This document shows, piece by piece, positions 11,786 to 23,398 of a stretch of DNA of 64,000 nucleotides (position 1 is its first letter; every line of letters begins with the position of its first letter). The position numbers were made by a program, and so were the translations under genes. This stretch comes from Palaemon carinicauda (lineage: Eukaryota > Arthropoda > Malacostraca > Decapoda > Palaemonidae): assembly GCF_036898095.1 (NCBI RefSeq), contig NC_090766.1, positions 32,088,972-32,152,971 of the forward strand. The letters run 5' to 3'. The notes under the pieces were generated by a model that was not told the DNA's origin, searched no databases, and worked only from the letters and a program-made list of their open reading frames with translations.

Positions 11786-12830
11786 CTAAGCAGCAGGTTT
11801 TAGCACACCACCTGCTGCCACCACATAGCGCTTCAACTCTTGCACCTGCTTTGCATAGTGTTTGAAAAACACTCTTGAGGATTTCCAGCCCGTGAAAGAG
11901 TGAAGACTCTTGAAGTCCATCGACTGGAAGAAATTCAGGGAAAAGGTGACTTTCCTGGGATCATGACCTGCGGGTGTACTGTCAGGATCCGCTCTGCGAA
12001 TAAAGTAGGTGATCTTCGCCCTTAGTTGTTTGAGTGACAAATCAGACCCTGATGTTTCTCCTTTAAAGAGCTGTCCTCCACCAAAGTCTGAAGTTCTCCG
12101 AAGATAGACCTTTAGACTCTCCACTGGGCATAGAGAGACATCTTCCTTCAGGGGCCAGATTCTCCAGGGGCCCCACCGTTTGGTGGGAAGCTCGTTCTTG
12201 GCGAGAAACGTTGGGTCAGGAAAGAGGGTAAGTTTGCCTGTGTCAGCAAACTGTATCTGGCCCTCTTCTCTTGATAAAGCCACAATCTCACTGACTCGGG
12301 CTCCCGAGGCGAGAGCAAAAAGGAAAATTACTTTTTGATTCAAATCTTTCAGAGGCAAGACTCGTTGTCCAGACTTGAGGCAAACTGAAGCACTGTGTCG
12401 AGAGACCAGGAGTTAGGTCTCGGTGGAGGTGCAGGACGGAGTCTAGCACATGCCTTTGACAGCTTGTTAAAGATGTCGTCGGACAGGTCGATCTGGAAGG
12501 CATAGAGTACAGTAGTGGTCTTGTCAAGGCCGATTTGCAGGTAGAAATCGTGTTGGCTGCCAAGCCCTGTCCATGAAGGTGAATAAAGAAGGACAGACAA
12601 AAATCTAAAGAGATTTCCGTAAGATTTTTAGCCTTGACGAAGAACACCCATTTCTTCCAGGAAGACTCGTATTTACCTTCTGGTAGATTTAGTTTTGTAT
12701 TCCTCTAGGAAATCCAAACTTTTCTTCGAAATCCCAAACCTCTTCTTAACGGCTAGGGAGAGAAAATCATGAGATGTAGGTCTCGGGTTTTACTTGAAGA
12801 AGTGAAGACAGTCGACTTCTGAACTTGCTG
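11786..12830 (-). pseudogene. YR: DIRS tyrosine recombinase (copy B), frameshifted
   Basis: Frames together cover the recombinase. The catalytic C-terminal half is continuous (11786-12358) with GARVSEI, HDPR, TGWKSS and the KHYAKQ Tyr. The N-terminal half (SFFIHLHGQGLAANTISTCK) lies in other frames, with breaks near 12355 and 12505 and a stop just after TRR near 12680. The family tail VLKPAA is present. It cannot yield a complete protein. Confidence 0.8.
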
Positions 12831-14510
12831 GGATAGAACTGGGTCCGGCAGGGGAATTATCTTGGGTTGTAGCTCCAAGATTAGAGGGAACCAGTTGTTC
12901 CGGGGTCACTTGCGTGCCACTAGGGCTGCTGTTCCTTGGAAGGTTCTCAGCTTGGTGAGGACTTTCAGCAGAAGGTTGGGTGGAGGGAACAAGTAAATCT
13001 TGGACCATCTGTTCCAATCCATGTCCACTGCTTCCGCTCTGGGGTCTTCGTAAGGGGCCACATAACGAGGAAGTTGTTTGTTGTCGCTCATCGCGAAAAG
13101 GGCGATCTGCAGTTCCGGGACTTGGCGAGAGATGAAGGAGAATGAGTCTGCGTCTAGGGACCATCCTGACTCTATCGGGGTTGTAATTGATAGAGCATCC
13201 ACCGTCACGTTGCAGAATCCTTGAAGAGCGGAAGATGAGGAGTAACACTTGGTTGAGTTGGGGCGATCTTGAGCCCTGACGGTTGAGACATCTGACCACA
13301 ACGGCGCTGTCCAGAGTTAGACGGATGTGGGACGAGGGTCGTAGAGACAGCCTCTTCAGAGAAAGAAGGACCGCCATGGCCTCCAAGAAGTTGATGAGGA
13401 ACGTCTTGAAAAGGGGAGACCATGTTATTTGAACTTGTCGTTGAGGGGAGTGACTCCCCCATCCTTCTAGCGATGCATCCGTGTGGATAACGACCGACGG
13501 AGGTGGTGGTTGAAGGGGGACTGATCTCTTCAGGTTCTTTGCCTCCGACCATGGCTTTAGGAGTGAACGAAGCCTGGTTGGTAGAGGTCTCTTGGGATCT
13601 CTTCGAGCGATGGATGCATATCTTCTCCAGACTCTCAATGCATCCTTTAGCTGTGCTCGTAGCACTGGGTCTGTCACTGAAGCGATCTGGAAGGAGCCGA
13701 GCACCTGCTCCTGTTGACGTCTTGAAATCTGTTTGGATTTAAGGAGTCTCTTGACAGATCCTGCTATTTCCTTCCTTTTCTTCGGAGGGATGGAAAGACG
13801 GTGTGACTGAAGGTTCCAATGGATTCCTAGTCATTGAAACTTCTGAGCTGGAGAAAGTCGAGACTTCTTGGTGTTGATTTTGAAACCCAGATGTTCCACG
13901 AATTGGGTCACTTTTCTTGAAGCTTGCAATCGTCCAGGTAAGCCATCACCTGGACTCCTTGAAGGCGTAGCTGTTGGACGATCATTTCTGCGAGCTTTGT
14001 GAAGATCCTTGGAGCTATGTTGAGTCCGAAGGGCATGGCTCTGAAGACGTATTGCCTTCTTGGAAGCCTGAATCCTAGGTAGGAGGAGGCCTGGCGATTC
14101 ATTGGAATGTGCCAGTAGGCGTCTACCAAGTCTATCGAGACTGTGAATGCCTCTTGGGGCAGTAGGGCTCTGATGTGCTGAAGAGTTAGCATCTTGAATT
14201 TGTTGTTCATGATGAACTTGTTGAGAGGGGACAAATCCAGAATGACTATGAGTTTGTCAGAGTCCTTCTTGGGAACACAGAACAGTCTTTCCTGGAACCT
14301 GGTGGACTTTACCCTCTGGATCACCTTCTTGTTCAAGAGTTCTTGGACGTATTCTTCCAGGATGGGGGTGGAGTGTTGGAAGAATTGATGGAAGGTTGGA
14401 GGTGGTGTTACCCAACTCCACCCTAGTCCGTTCTTGATGATGCTGTGAGCCCAAGGATCAAAGGTCCAACGATTCTGGAAGAGGCGGAGTCTTACTCCCA
14501 CCGGAAGCAT
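12753..14510 (-). pseudogene. RT-RH: DIRS RT/RNase H (copy B) with internal deletions
   Basis: The RT N-terminal half is clear (SIDLVDAYWH, MPFGLNIAPRIF, YLDD). A deletion of roughly 34 bp directly after YLDD at about 13925 removes the conserved WLVWA segment and shifts frame. A second deletion near 13226 removes the middle of RNase H. Further frames carry HTDAS and NFLEAMAV and then the DIRS C-terminal region. The ATG (14508-14510) follows the gag stop by one base. Confidence 0.8.
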
Positions 14511-14511
14511 T

Positions 14512-16403
14512 TCATTGCTTCTGGTTTCCCGAGGGTTTGCCACCTCGGCCGCCTGCTCCCCTCCCTCCTCTCCCTCTGGAAGGGCGTCTAGAGGAGTCTC
14601 TGCCGGAGCCTCTACCTTTGGGACGAAAGGTAGTTGACTGTCTTTCGTAGGCAGGTGTGAAGACTGGTGACTGAGCCATCACCGGCTGAGGGACCAACTG
14701 AAAGGTCTGTTGGGGCTGAGCCACCAACTGGGGAGTAGCGGGTGCCGGAAACTGGCGCTTAGCCTGTCGCTGCTGGGGCCTAAGCTTGTTAGAGTTCTTC
14801 TTAGGTTGGGGGCCCTCATCCTGAGAAGATTTCCTCCTTCTAGACATGCCCCACTTGTTGAGAAGGTTCCGGTTCTCGGTGGCGGCTCTGTCTACGATCT
14901 CTTTCACGAGATCATTGGGAAGAGGTCTTTCCCCCAAATGTTGGAGGAGATCAGTTTCCGGGGTTCGTGTTTGACGGTAGCGTCCGCAAACACGAATTCT
15001 CTACAGGCTCTCCAAGCCCTGATGAAGCTATAAAAGTCCTTCGTCAGGGTGGAGAGATGGGTCTTAGCTGAGACCATATACATGTCTGGGGTAAGAATGT
15101 CCCCGGCCATTGTCTCCAATTGCACTTGGTGAGAAAGGGAGGAGGCCAGTCTCTCTTTCGTATCCAGCTCCCGACGCAGAAGGTATTCGGAGAGCTTGGG
15201 GAGGTTCTCAGCCTCCAACTTTCCTACTGAGAAAGTTAACTGGATGTCTTTCCAGTTCTTGTCCTCAGGAGGTAGGGCGAGGGAGAGGGGGCTACATTCC
15301 TCCAATGTAGGGCAAGCTTTCCCTTCCTCCACCACTTTCAACACTGCCATCAAGATCTTTTCAGCAAAGGGGAAGACCATGGTGGCAGGAGAAAGAAAGG
15401 ATGGGTGTTTCTTGCTAAGGGCCAGCACCTTAGAGTTGGTGTAGCCCTTGCTCTTAAAGCTGCGACCAAAAGAGATTGAGTCTTGGTGTGGTCAAAGACT
15501 ATGACTTCCTTAGGCTCGGTTTCCTCCTTGGAAGCTGGCTCGGACTTGAGACGTATGTAACAGTCCGGATACGACTCAAAGCTAGGCCAAAACTCCACCT
15601 CTTCAAGGGGGACGGCGCCTAGCTTGTCATTGACGAAGATTTGTTGACATGTAATTGGCATGTGCTCGGCATGCCCCTAGGGGTTGGTCACTGAGAAAAG
15701 GGGAAGATCCTTGACATTGATCTTCTTGACCGACTGCTTCGACAGACGAAGAATCTCCCTCTTGAGGTTCTCTTGTCCTTTTCGGAACCTCTCGTCCAGG
15801 AGGGCCACCAGGGCCTGGAGACTGTCCTGGTTCTCCAGTAATGACGGAGTAGGAGTAGAAGAGGTAGAGGGGAACGGTTCCGTTACAGGAACGGAAGTAA
15901 AAGAGGGGGTGCGGGCGACTTCGCCCTCGGAGTCCGGAGCCTCCACATGCTCCTCCTCTTCTTGACCCTCGGCAATCAGGGTCCTTTCGGTGGTGTCCGA
16001 CACTTCCGACATCCGTTCCACCTCGTCAAGATGGAAGTCTTGCAGTGCGTCCGATACATCAGGTTCGACCGTCAGCTGGACGCAGGGGATCTCGGCCTTG
16101 GGGATGACAGCTTTGGGAAGAGCAAAGCTCTCATCTTCTCACTCGGGAGATAGGGCCCCGTGGCGTTCTTTTGGAAACCACGTAACCATTTGCGCAGTTT
16201 CTCTCGGGCAATGTTCCTGGCCTCCGCTGAAGGAGGGTCCTCAAACGCCTCATGGAACAGGTCCTTGCAAACGGTGCAGACCTGCAGGTCCCATAACCGG
16301 AGAGTCCCCTTGGAGATGGAACAGCTGGGGTGGGTTCGGCACGCCAGGTGGCCGTAGAAGTCCGAGCGCTGCAAAAGGCGCTCTCACACCGGATATACTC
16401 CTC
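14512..16403 (-). pseudogene. gag: DIRS gag (copy B), frameshifted
   Basis: The exon starts after ttttacag at 16404. The N-terminal Cys/His module (FYGHLACRTHPSC, then LWDLQVCTVC) is followed by the LRGFQKNATGPYLPSE block, an acidic central region, RRE-type and KLISSNIWGKDLFP blocks, and a Gly/Arg-rich tail ending PSGNQKQ. The frame is broken several times (near 16090, 15670, 15440 and 14930). Confidence 0.75.
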
Positions 16404-18780
16404 CTGTAAAAGAAAGGGGGAATGAGTCTGCGGAAGTCATGTTCAATGACTTAAAGTAAAAACTTGAAGTAATCTTAGATTAGCATTAAAGTTATTTATC
16501 TCAATATAAGATTCCTTTTCATGTGAAAGCTTAGGATAGGTAAGCTGGAAAAGAAGCAGAAAAGACACATACATGATCATCCCGCCCAGCCAATTGCCGT
16601 AACCCCACACCACAACTGATTCTAGGGGCTCTTAAAGAGCCTAAGAGATGGAAAGGATATCCATAAGGGATTAAGCCCAAATTAGACTTCCTCTGGAGAA
16701 TTAGTCATGGTAAGGGGGGACAGGAACTGAATTCATTCAGTTTAGGATAAAAAGGAGAGAAATGATCCCTCCCTATTCAGATAAGTCCCGGCAAGGGACT
16801 GCGCATGGATGCACAGAGTATGCTGGAAATATTTTTACTGCATAACTATACATCATAGTTTTCTGTCTAAGGTAAGTACTGTACCATAGATGTTCTGGAT
16901 ACCGTATATAGCTATACAATAGTCACTGCCGGCACAAGGCCGGCAAGGGAAAGGTGACAGTCCACTGAAGTAATATGATTAGGTGGCACCGGCAGCGTAG
17001 TGGTATGCCAGAAACGCGCTGGGCGCCGGCGAATCTCCATCGAGGGTGGGAACTCATCCCGGTCACCAGTCTATGTGGCAGAGAGAATAGAAGCTTCTGA
17101 ATGATGGCAGATCGCCGGCACGTCGGGGGCCCCCAGCAGTCGGCAAGCGACCGGCGAAGGTATTCCAGCACTGGCGTCAATCAATGAGACAGAGTGGATA
17201 CTATGGTACCCTGACAGCTGTTACTGGCAGGGTAGCGGCAGTGGACCGGCACTGATAGGCAGAGAGAAAGGGTAGGGGAAGAGGGAGGGAAGGGTAGTTC
17301 GTTACCCCGACCTCGTCTGCCTCCGAAAGGAGTGTTCAAATGAAAGAGAGGGGGCAATCTTTCATCCAGCCGCAACAGAGCCGGCAGTTTGCAAGAATTG
17401 CGGATGGCGGCCCGAGGGAGGACCGAAGAACACTCTAGGATAGGGAAGTCCCACGCTGGCAGACCAATTCGCTTAGGCTATCCCATAGTTCGACTATATG
17501 CGGGAAGCGTAGCAGCTCGGACTAACCCACGAAGGGACCAAGCCGAACCCACAACCCGCCGGCACAACGTGGAATTGTAGGACGGCGGACAGGGGTGTGA
17601 TGGCTAGACCAACACAAAGAGACAGAGGGGAGGAGGGGGGGGAGGAGAGGGTCCTGAGGGGGAGCGTGGGGGAAGGCGTAGCCTTCACCGGCACTCCAGG
17701 GGGGGGGGTCTGTTCCAGAACCAGCCCTATCACAGGTGTAGTAGACTTCATTCTCCAGCCTAGGGTAGGTTAGTTCAGAGAAGGTACAGCACTAGTGTAC
17801 TGTCCTAAACTATAAAGAAACAGAATCCCCTGGCCTGCCTAACCTAGGCTAGGGAAGCGAGTCCCGAACCAGGGAAGGCAGGAGTAGGACAAATCGCTAG
17901 GCCACAGGGAGGAAAGGGTCGTAACCCTACCAAGTGTGGACTAGGGGGAAAGGCAGAGCCCTTCCACCTTCGCCGACCAGCAGAGGGGAGCTGGGGGTGA
18001 ACGACTAGTACTCTGAGGTTCTATCCCAAACTCAAAGCTCATGTGCTATGGCTAGGAGTGGGGAAAGAAAATCCTAGCCTAACCCTACTCGAATGCGATT
18101 CGAGGTAAGGAGGGCTAGGATGTAGCCTAGCCTACCTCAGAGGGAGGAGATACCTTGGGTAAGGTAACTGGGGAGCATAGGAAGTATACCACAGCCCTAC
18201 GTTACGTTAGGGGCAAGGGAGTCGACTACCAAGATCACCGAGACCCTTAGTATACTTCCTCGAAGGCGAAAACATATGTGCAATCACTGAATCTTATATG
18301 TATAAATGCCTAAAATTTTCATTTCATAAATTAACACTAGGAACACTTATTATATCATGCATGAGAGTAAACAAAATCCACCTAGGCTATCGAGTCTAGG
18401 GGCTAGGTTAGGACACTAGCATACGAATCGGCTACCTACACTCGACGAAAATGGATAGTATCGGCATATTGTAATATAATTAATTCCTAGCAATGAAGAC
18501 TAAATAACTAATGCTGATAATTAGTTATAAGACCGGGTAAGCTTGTTCTGGCTAACTAAATAAAGTATGCGAGGCGAACAACAGCGTCTGACATGACGCC
18601 TCCGGCCAAGGCACAGCTCCGCCACAAAACACGGTATGTTAAGAGAAAAAAAAGAGTTACTTTATGACTAGAGCTTATTTATACAATACAAGAATATGGT
18701 CCTCAACTTTCCAGAAGAAGGCGTGGCTGAAGATTGTGATATACTGGATCACTTAGCGAAAAACTGGGAAAAGCACCTTG

Positions 18781-18783
<3 letters not shown>
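16404..18783 (-). other. 5' leader of DIRS copy B
   Basis: Non-coding 2.4 kb homologous to the leaders of A and D, with CCGGC-rich stretches (16920-17560) and the conserved block at 18540-18620. The upstream ATG segment (about 18710-18745) has lost its ATG. The frames here are short and unsupported. Confidence 0.6.
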
Positions 18784-18854
<71 letters not shown>

Positions 18855-18865
18855 ATATATACATA
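18784..18865. repeat. (TA)n microsatellite
   Basis: TA repeat where copy B ends. It serves as the TA target of the adjacent Tigger-like element. Translations on both strands are pure Tyr/Ile and not genes. Confidence 0.93.
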
Positions 18866-19199
18866 TAGTGGTACCTCTACATACGAATTTAATTCGTTCC
18901 ACAACCAACTTTGGATGTAGAAAATGTTCGGATGTAGAAACGAATTTTCCCATAAGAATACATGGTAATTCATTTAATTCGCTCCTCAGCCTAAAAATCC
19001 ATAATAAATCCTTAATAAATGGCTACACATAATTACACATATGTAAAAAGGATAATTATAAAGAAATGATAAATAAAAAATGTGTTTTATTGCCACTTTA
19101 CCTTAGAGACAGGTCAACGCAGGTGTAGGATTTGCTACGCCAGGAGGAGACGGACAATCGGCGAAAAGGATGGTGTTAACATGTTCTTTAAATAAATAC

Positions 19200-19215
19200 T
19201 CTCTCTCTCTTTCTC

Positions 19216-19264
<49 letters not shown>
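19200..19264. repeat. (CT)n microsatellite
   Basis: CT dinucleotide tract with minor interruptions near the left arm of the foldback. Confidence 0.9.
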
Positions 19265-19267
<3 letters not shown>

Positions 19268-19307
19268 CTTCTTCACTGTTAGTGTTTGAGAAGTCTATTA
19301 GTTTTTT

Positions 19308-19311
<4 letters not shown>

Positions 19312-19382
<71 letters not shown>
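19312..19382. repeat. (GA)n microsatellite
   Basis: About 70 bp of GA dinucleotide flanking the left arm of the foldback. Its CT counterpart at 19991-20004 is much shorter. Confidence 0.9.
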
Positions 19383-19386
<4 letters not shown>

Positions 19387-20004
19387 AACAAAAATGAGAT
19401 TAAACAAAAATGTGTTGTGTACATATGATTTTTAACAGGGTTAACGAGTTGAAAGACAGTTAAATGTAACTAAAAAAACAATATCAGTGAATCTGAATTC
19501 CTTTATTAACTAAAACATATATTGATACAAACACACTCGTGTGCGTATGTGCAAACACACACACACGCACGAGGAGACACGATCAGCGAGGAGGTAGAGA
19601 TGGTGACTGCGATAACATACCGTAACTTACACTACGGAAATTTTAATCTAACTTAGCTTATTTATTTTTTTTTTCAATTTTTATGTTTCATATTTTTTAC
19701 ATTTTTTTTCTTTTAATTTTTTATTTTCATCCCTTTCAGTGACGAGTTACGGTATGTTATCGCAGTCACCATCTCTACCTCCTCCCCGACCGTCTCTCTT
19801 ATTGCGTAGCAATTCTTGCACCTGTGTGTGTGTTTGTGCATACGCACACGAGTGTGTTTGTATCAATATTTGTGTTAGTTAATAAAGGAATTCAGATTAG
19901 CTGTTATTACTTTCTTAGTTATATTTAATTGTTTTTTAACTCGTTGACGCTGTTAAAAATCATATGTACTCTAAACACATTTTTGTTTAATCTCTCTCTC
20001 TCTC
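19383..20004. repeat. 600-bp inverted repeat (foldback) inside the Tigger-like element
   Basis: Left arm 19383-19640 and right arm 19736-20004 are reverse complements over most of their length: gattaaacaaaaatg against catttttgtttaatc, acatatgatttttaac against gttaaaaatcatatgt, and ccgtaact/gataacataccg against its complement. The AT-rich centre is about 19640-19735. No open frame. Confidence 0.75.
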
Positions 20005-20031
20005 GGAAAAAAAAATAATAGACGTATCTAA

Positions 20032-20280
20032 GGGCTCTTACACACGAGGACACTGCCCTGGCAACTAGTGAGCCACTCACATACCTCAGTCGGAAGAATG
20101 GCGGCAACCGTCAGTGTCCGCCACGTGTTGCGGGAGCGAGACACCGAAATATCTGTTGCCCGGAAGTTGTCTGCTTGGGACACTGCTGTTGCCTCGTGTG
20201 AAAGCTCCATTTGATAATATGGGAGGCAACTAGTGTCCGACACCGGTGGCGGACACTAGTGTCCTCGTGTGTAAGGGCTC
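20032..20280. mobile_element. PIF/Harbinger-type MITE
   Basis: A 249-bp element with 23-bp terminal inverted repeats (left gggctcttacacacgaggac, right the complement with two mismatches) between identical TAA trinucleotides at 20029-20031 and 20281-20283. A 3-bp TWA target duplication and G-rich TIR starts suggest PIF/Harbinger. It has no coding capacity. Confidence 0.75.
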
Positions 20281-20302
20281 TAACACTATAACAGCGAAGA
20301 AG

Positions 20303-20305
<3 letters not shown>

Positions 20306-20370
<65 letters not shown>
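20306..20370. repeat. (GA)n microsatellite
   Basis: GA dinucleotide tract just right of the MITE. Frames across it are low-complexity Arg/Glu. Confidence 0.9.
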
Positions 20371-20373
<3 letters not shown>

Positions 20374-20499
20374 ATTTAAAGAACATGTCAATGCTATGTT
20401 TAGAGAGAAACAGAAAAAGAGAGAAGTCTTATTTAAAAGAGCTTGTTAATACTATCATGGTTTTCTTTGCTTCACATTTTTCTTTCGTTCTATTCATCA

Positions 20500-20817
20500 C
20501 GCTGGCCCTTCTCACAAATGATCGTTGCCAACAATCTCTTTGTCCTTTATCTCTATCAACAAAAGGCGTGCTATCTCTTCCAGGGTATTGCTAAGATGTC
20601 TTATAATAATAGTGATCCCCTTCGATGGTTATTTGCTTTAATGGCTGCCTTCAGCTTGATGATCCTCGAGATCATAGGCCTATTCCGGCCATATTGTTTA
20701 GCCATACAGTATCACTCACATGCACACTGCTCTCATGTTTTTCTATAATTTCTTGCTTCAATTCTAATGAAAGAATTGCCTTCTTCCTGTACTGAAACTT
20801 AGCTTCTTAGGCACCAT
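20500..20817 (-). pseudogene. Tigger/pogo transposase N-terminal remnant
   Basis: Reading leftward from an ATG at 20817, different frames give a start of the MVPKKLSF type, then LELKQEIIEKHESSV, then SRIIKLKAAIKAN. These match the layout of the CENP-B/Tigger N-terminal helix-turn-helix (a basic start, a KxxII helix, then a recognition helix before a linker). At least two frameshifts and several stops are present, and the DDE domain is absent. The call rests on motif resemblance. Confidence 0.55.
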
Positions 20818-21491
20818 GATTATGGGTAAAATCAAAAAGGAAATGTGAGAAAAGGAAGAAAATAAGCACTGTTAATAACAGACCAAACAGAGGACAACCA
20901 CACGATACACACAAGAATAGAGAACTGAGCACTTGACGCTCAATGGCGTAATGTTTACTTCGTGTGTCGAAATAAAATTCGGGTGTAGAGTAAAAAATTT
21001 GCTCAAATTTTACTTCGGATGTTAGAAAATTCGGATGTAGATACGTTCGTGTGTAGAGGTTCCACTGTATATATACATTTGGGCTCAGGCCATGTCATCT
21101 TGATGGAAGGTTCCTTTAGTAGCTTCCTAAGGGTATATATGACTACAGTGGATATTCCCAGAGAATTAAACTTAGGGTTTCACAGAATTCTAACTTCTGG
21201 CGCAAGTACTCTCAAGGTTACGCTACTCTATCCCTACGGGATAGCTTCCCACTTAGGGCTTACCTGAACGGAAGCCCTAGAGTTAGTAATGGAGAAAGGT
21301 CACGGCAATTGGCTGGGTGGGATTCACAACTATGTGTCTTTCCTGCTTCATTTCCAGCTTACCTATCCTAAGCTTACACTTGGAAAGGAATCTTATATTA
21401 TAATTAAGATTACATTAAGATTAATCTAGAATTATTCTAAGTCTATCATTATAGACTCCCGCATACTCATGTACCCTTTCTTTCTTTACAG

Positions 21492-23397
21492 GAGGAGTAC
21501 ATCCGGTGTGAGAGCGCCTTCTGCAGCGTTCGACGCCGTGATTTCTACGGCCACCTGGCGTGCCGAACCCACGCCAGCTGCTACGTCACCAAGAGATCTC
21601 TTAGGTACTGGGACCCGCAGGTTTGCACAACTTGCAAAGACCTGCTCCATGAGGCGTTCGAGGCTCCCCCGTCTGCGGAGTCAACGGACATAGCTCATGA
21701 GAAACTGCACAAGTGGGTGCGTGGTTTCCAAAAGAACGCCACGGGGCCCTATCTTCCCAGCGAGAAGATGAGAGCTATGCTCTTTCCTAAGGCATCTGCG
21801 AATGCTGTCATCCCTAAACCCGAGATCCCTTGCGTCCAACTAACGGTCGACCCAGATGTTTCGGACGAACTTCAGAACATCCATCTCAACGACGATGACA
21901 GGATGTCAGAGGTGTCGGATATCACCAAGAGGACCCTGATGGCCGAGGGTCAAGAAGAGGAACCTAGAACGGCTCCTGACTTCGAAGAAGAAGGCGCCGC
22001 CGCGCCCTCCATAGCTTCCGTAGTCATCTCGGAACCAGTCCCCTCTACATCATCCACTCCTATGCCCACAAGAGCGGACGATTCCATGGACAATTTTCAG
22101 GCCATGATGACGATCCTTGAGGAGAGGTTCCGCAAGAGGGATGAGGATTTCAAGAAAGAAATCCTTCGCTTGACGAAGCAACGCGAGCCTCAGAGGAAGA
22201 TGAACGTGAAAGACCTTCCTACCTGCTCCGTGACTAACCCATGGAGGCATGCTGAGCACATGCCTATCACAAGCGGCAGGATTTTCGTCAACAACAAACT
22301 AGGCGCTGTCCCCTTTGAAGAGGTGGAATTCTGGCCTAGCTTTGAGGCATACCCGGACTGCTACATCCGCCTCAAGTCAGAACCTGTTTCTAAGGAAGAA
22401 ACTGAGCCGAAGAAGGTCATCGTGTTTGACCACGCCAAGGCTCAATCCCTGCTAGCCGGCTGTTTGAAGGACAAGGGCTACATCAACTCTAAGGTGCCGG
22501 CCCTTAGCAAGAAACACCCGTCCTTTCTTGCTCCAAACACCATAGTCTTCCCCTTTGCGGAGAAGTCTCTCTTAGCAGTATTGAAGGCGGTGGAGGAAGG
22601 GAAACCCAGCCCTACATTGGAGGAATGTAGGCCCCTCTCCCTCACCCTAACCCCCGACGACAAAAACCGGAAGGACATCCAGTTAACTTTCTCCGTGAGA
22701 AAGTTGGAGGCCGATATCGCTGGAGTATCTCCTTCGTCGGGAGCAGGACACGAAAGAGAGGCTGGTCGCCTCCCTTTCCCCCCAGGTGATTATGAAGACA
22801 ATGGCTGGGGAACACAGGACCTCAGGCGTCTACATGGTCTTAGCCAAGACCCACCTAGCTACTATAACGAAAGACTTCTATAGCTTCGTCAGGGCACGGA
22901 GGGCCTGCAGAGAGTTCGTGTTTGCATCTGCCGCGGTAAAACACAAACCAAGGAAGCTGATTTCCTCCAACATTTGGGGAAAAGATCTCTTTCCCAATGA
23001 CTTGGTGAAAGAGATTGTTGACAAGGCCGCCACGGAGAACAGGAACCTTCTCCGAAAGTGGGGCATGTCAGCAAAGAGGAAATCTTCTCCGGATGAGGGT
23101 CCCCAAACAAAGAAGTCCAAGAAGCCGAGACCACAGCCTCGTCAGGCTAAACACCAGCTTAATGCAACCGCTGCTCCCCAGTTGGTGGCTCAGCTCCAAC
23201 AAGCCTTCCAACTGGTACCCCAGCCGGTGGTGACTCAGTCACCAGCCTTCACGCCCATCTACGAAAGGCAGTCGACTACCTTTCGTCCCAGAGGTAGAGG
23301 CACCGGCAGAGACTCCTCTAGACGTACCTCCAGAGGGAAAGGAGGGAGGGAAGCAGGCGGTCGAGGAGGTAAACTCTCCGGCAACCAGAAGCAATGA
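21492..23397 (+). pseudogene. gag: DIRS gag (copy C), one frameshift
   Basis: The exon starts after tttctttacag. The N-terminal Cys/His module reads RCESAFC, YGHLACRTHASC and YWDPQVCTTC. Then come GFQKNATGPYLPSEKMRA, an acidic segment, a helical charged segment (around ERFRKRDEDFKKE), the NPWRHAEHMPIT, EEVEFWPSFEAYPDCY and KLISSNIWGKDLFP blocks, and a Gly/Arg/Ser tail ending SGNQKQ. One frameshift at about 22725-22790 splits an otherwise nearly complete 630-residue protein. Its stop (23395-23397) is one base before the RT ATG. Confidence 0.85.
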
Positions 23398-23398
23398 A

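Larger units (their letters stand above)
10418..18783 (-). mobile_element. DIRS family-1 copy B, degenerate
   Basis: Minus-strand copy. From the left: 3' terminal repeat (10448-10780), internal complementary region (10895-10996), 3' UTR, recombinase, RT/RNase H, gag and 5' leader. It ends at 18783 against another TA repeat, before the position where the 5' terminal repeat should begin, so that repeat is lost. Multiple frameshifts and internal deletions make this the most decayed copy. Confidence 0.88.
18866..21067 (-). mobile_element. Tigger/pogo-type DNA transposon remnant
   Basis: Imperfect terminal inverted repeats (tagtggtacctctacatacg at left, complement of gtgtagaggttccactg at right) sit between TA dinucleotides, as in pogo/Tigger elements. 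On the minus strand a decayed start of a transposase is visible at 20817. Most of the transposase is missing, and much of the 2.2 kb is a foldback, (GA)n tracts and a MITE, so the copy is not autonomous. Confidence 0.7.

Noticed and set aside
19188..19424. Ser/Leu and Arg/Glu frames over GA/CT tracts (also 20246-20594)
   Set aside because: Microsatellite translations, not genes.
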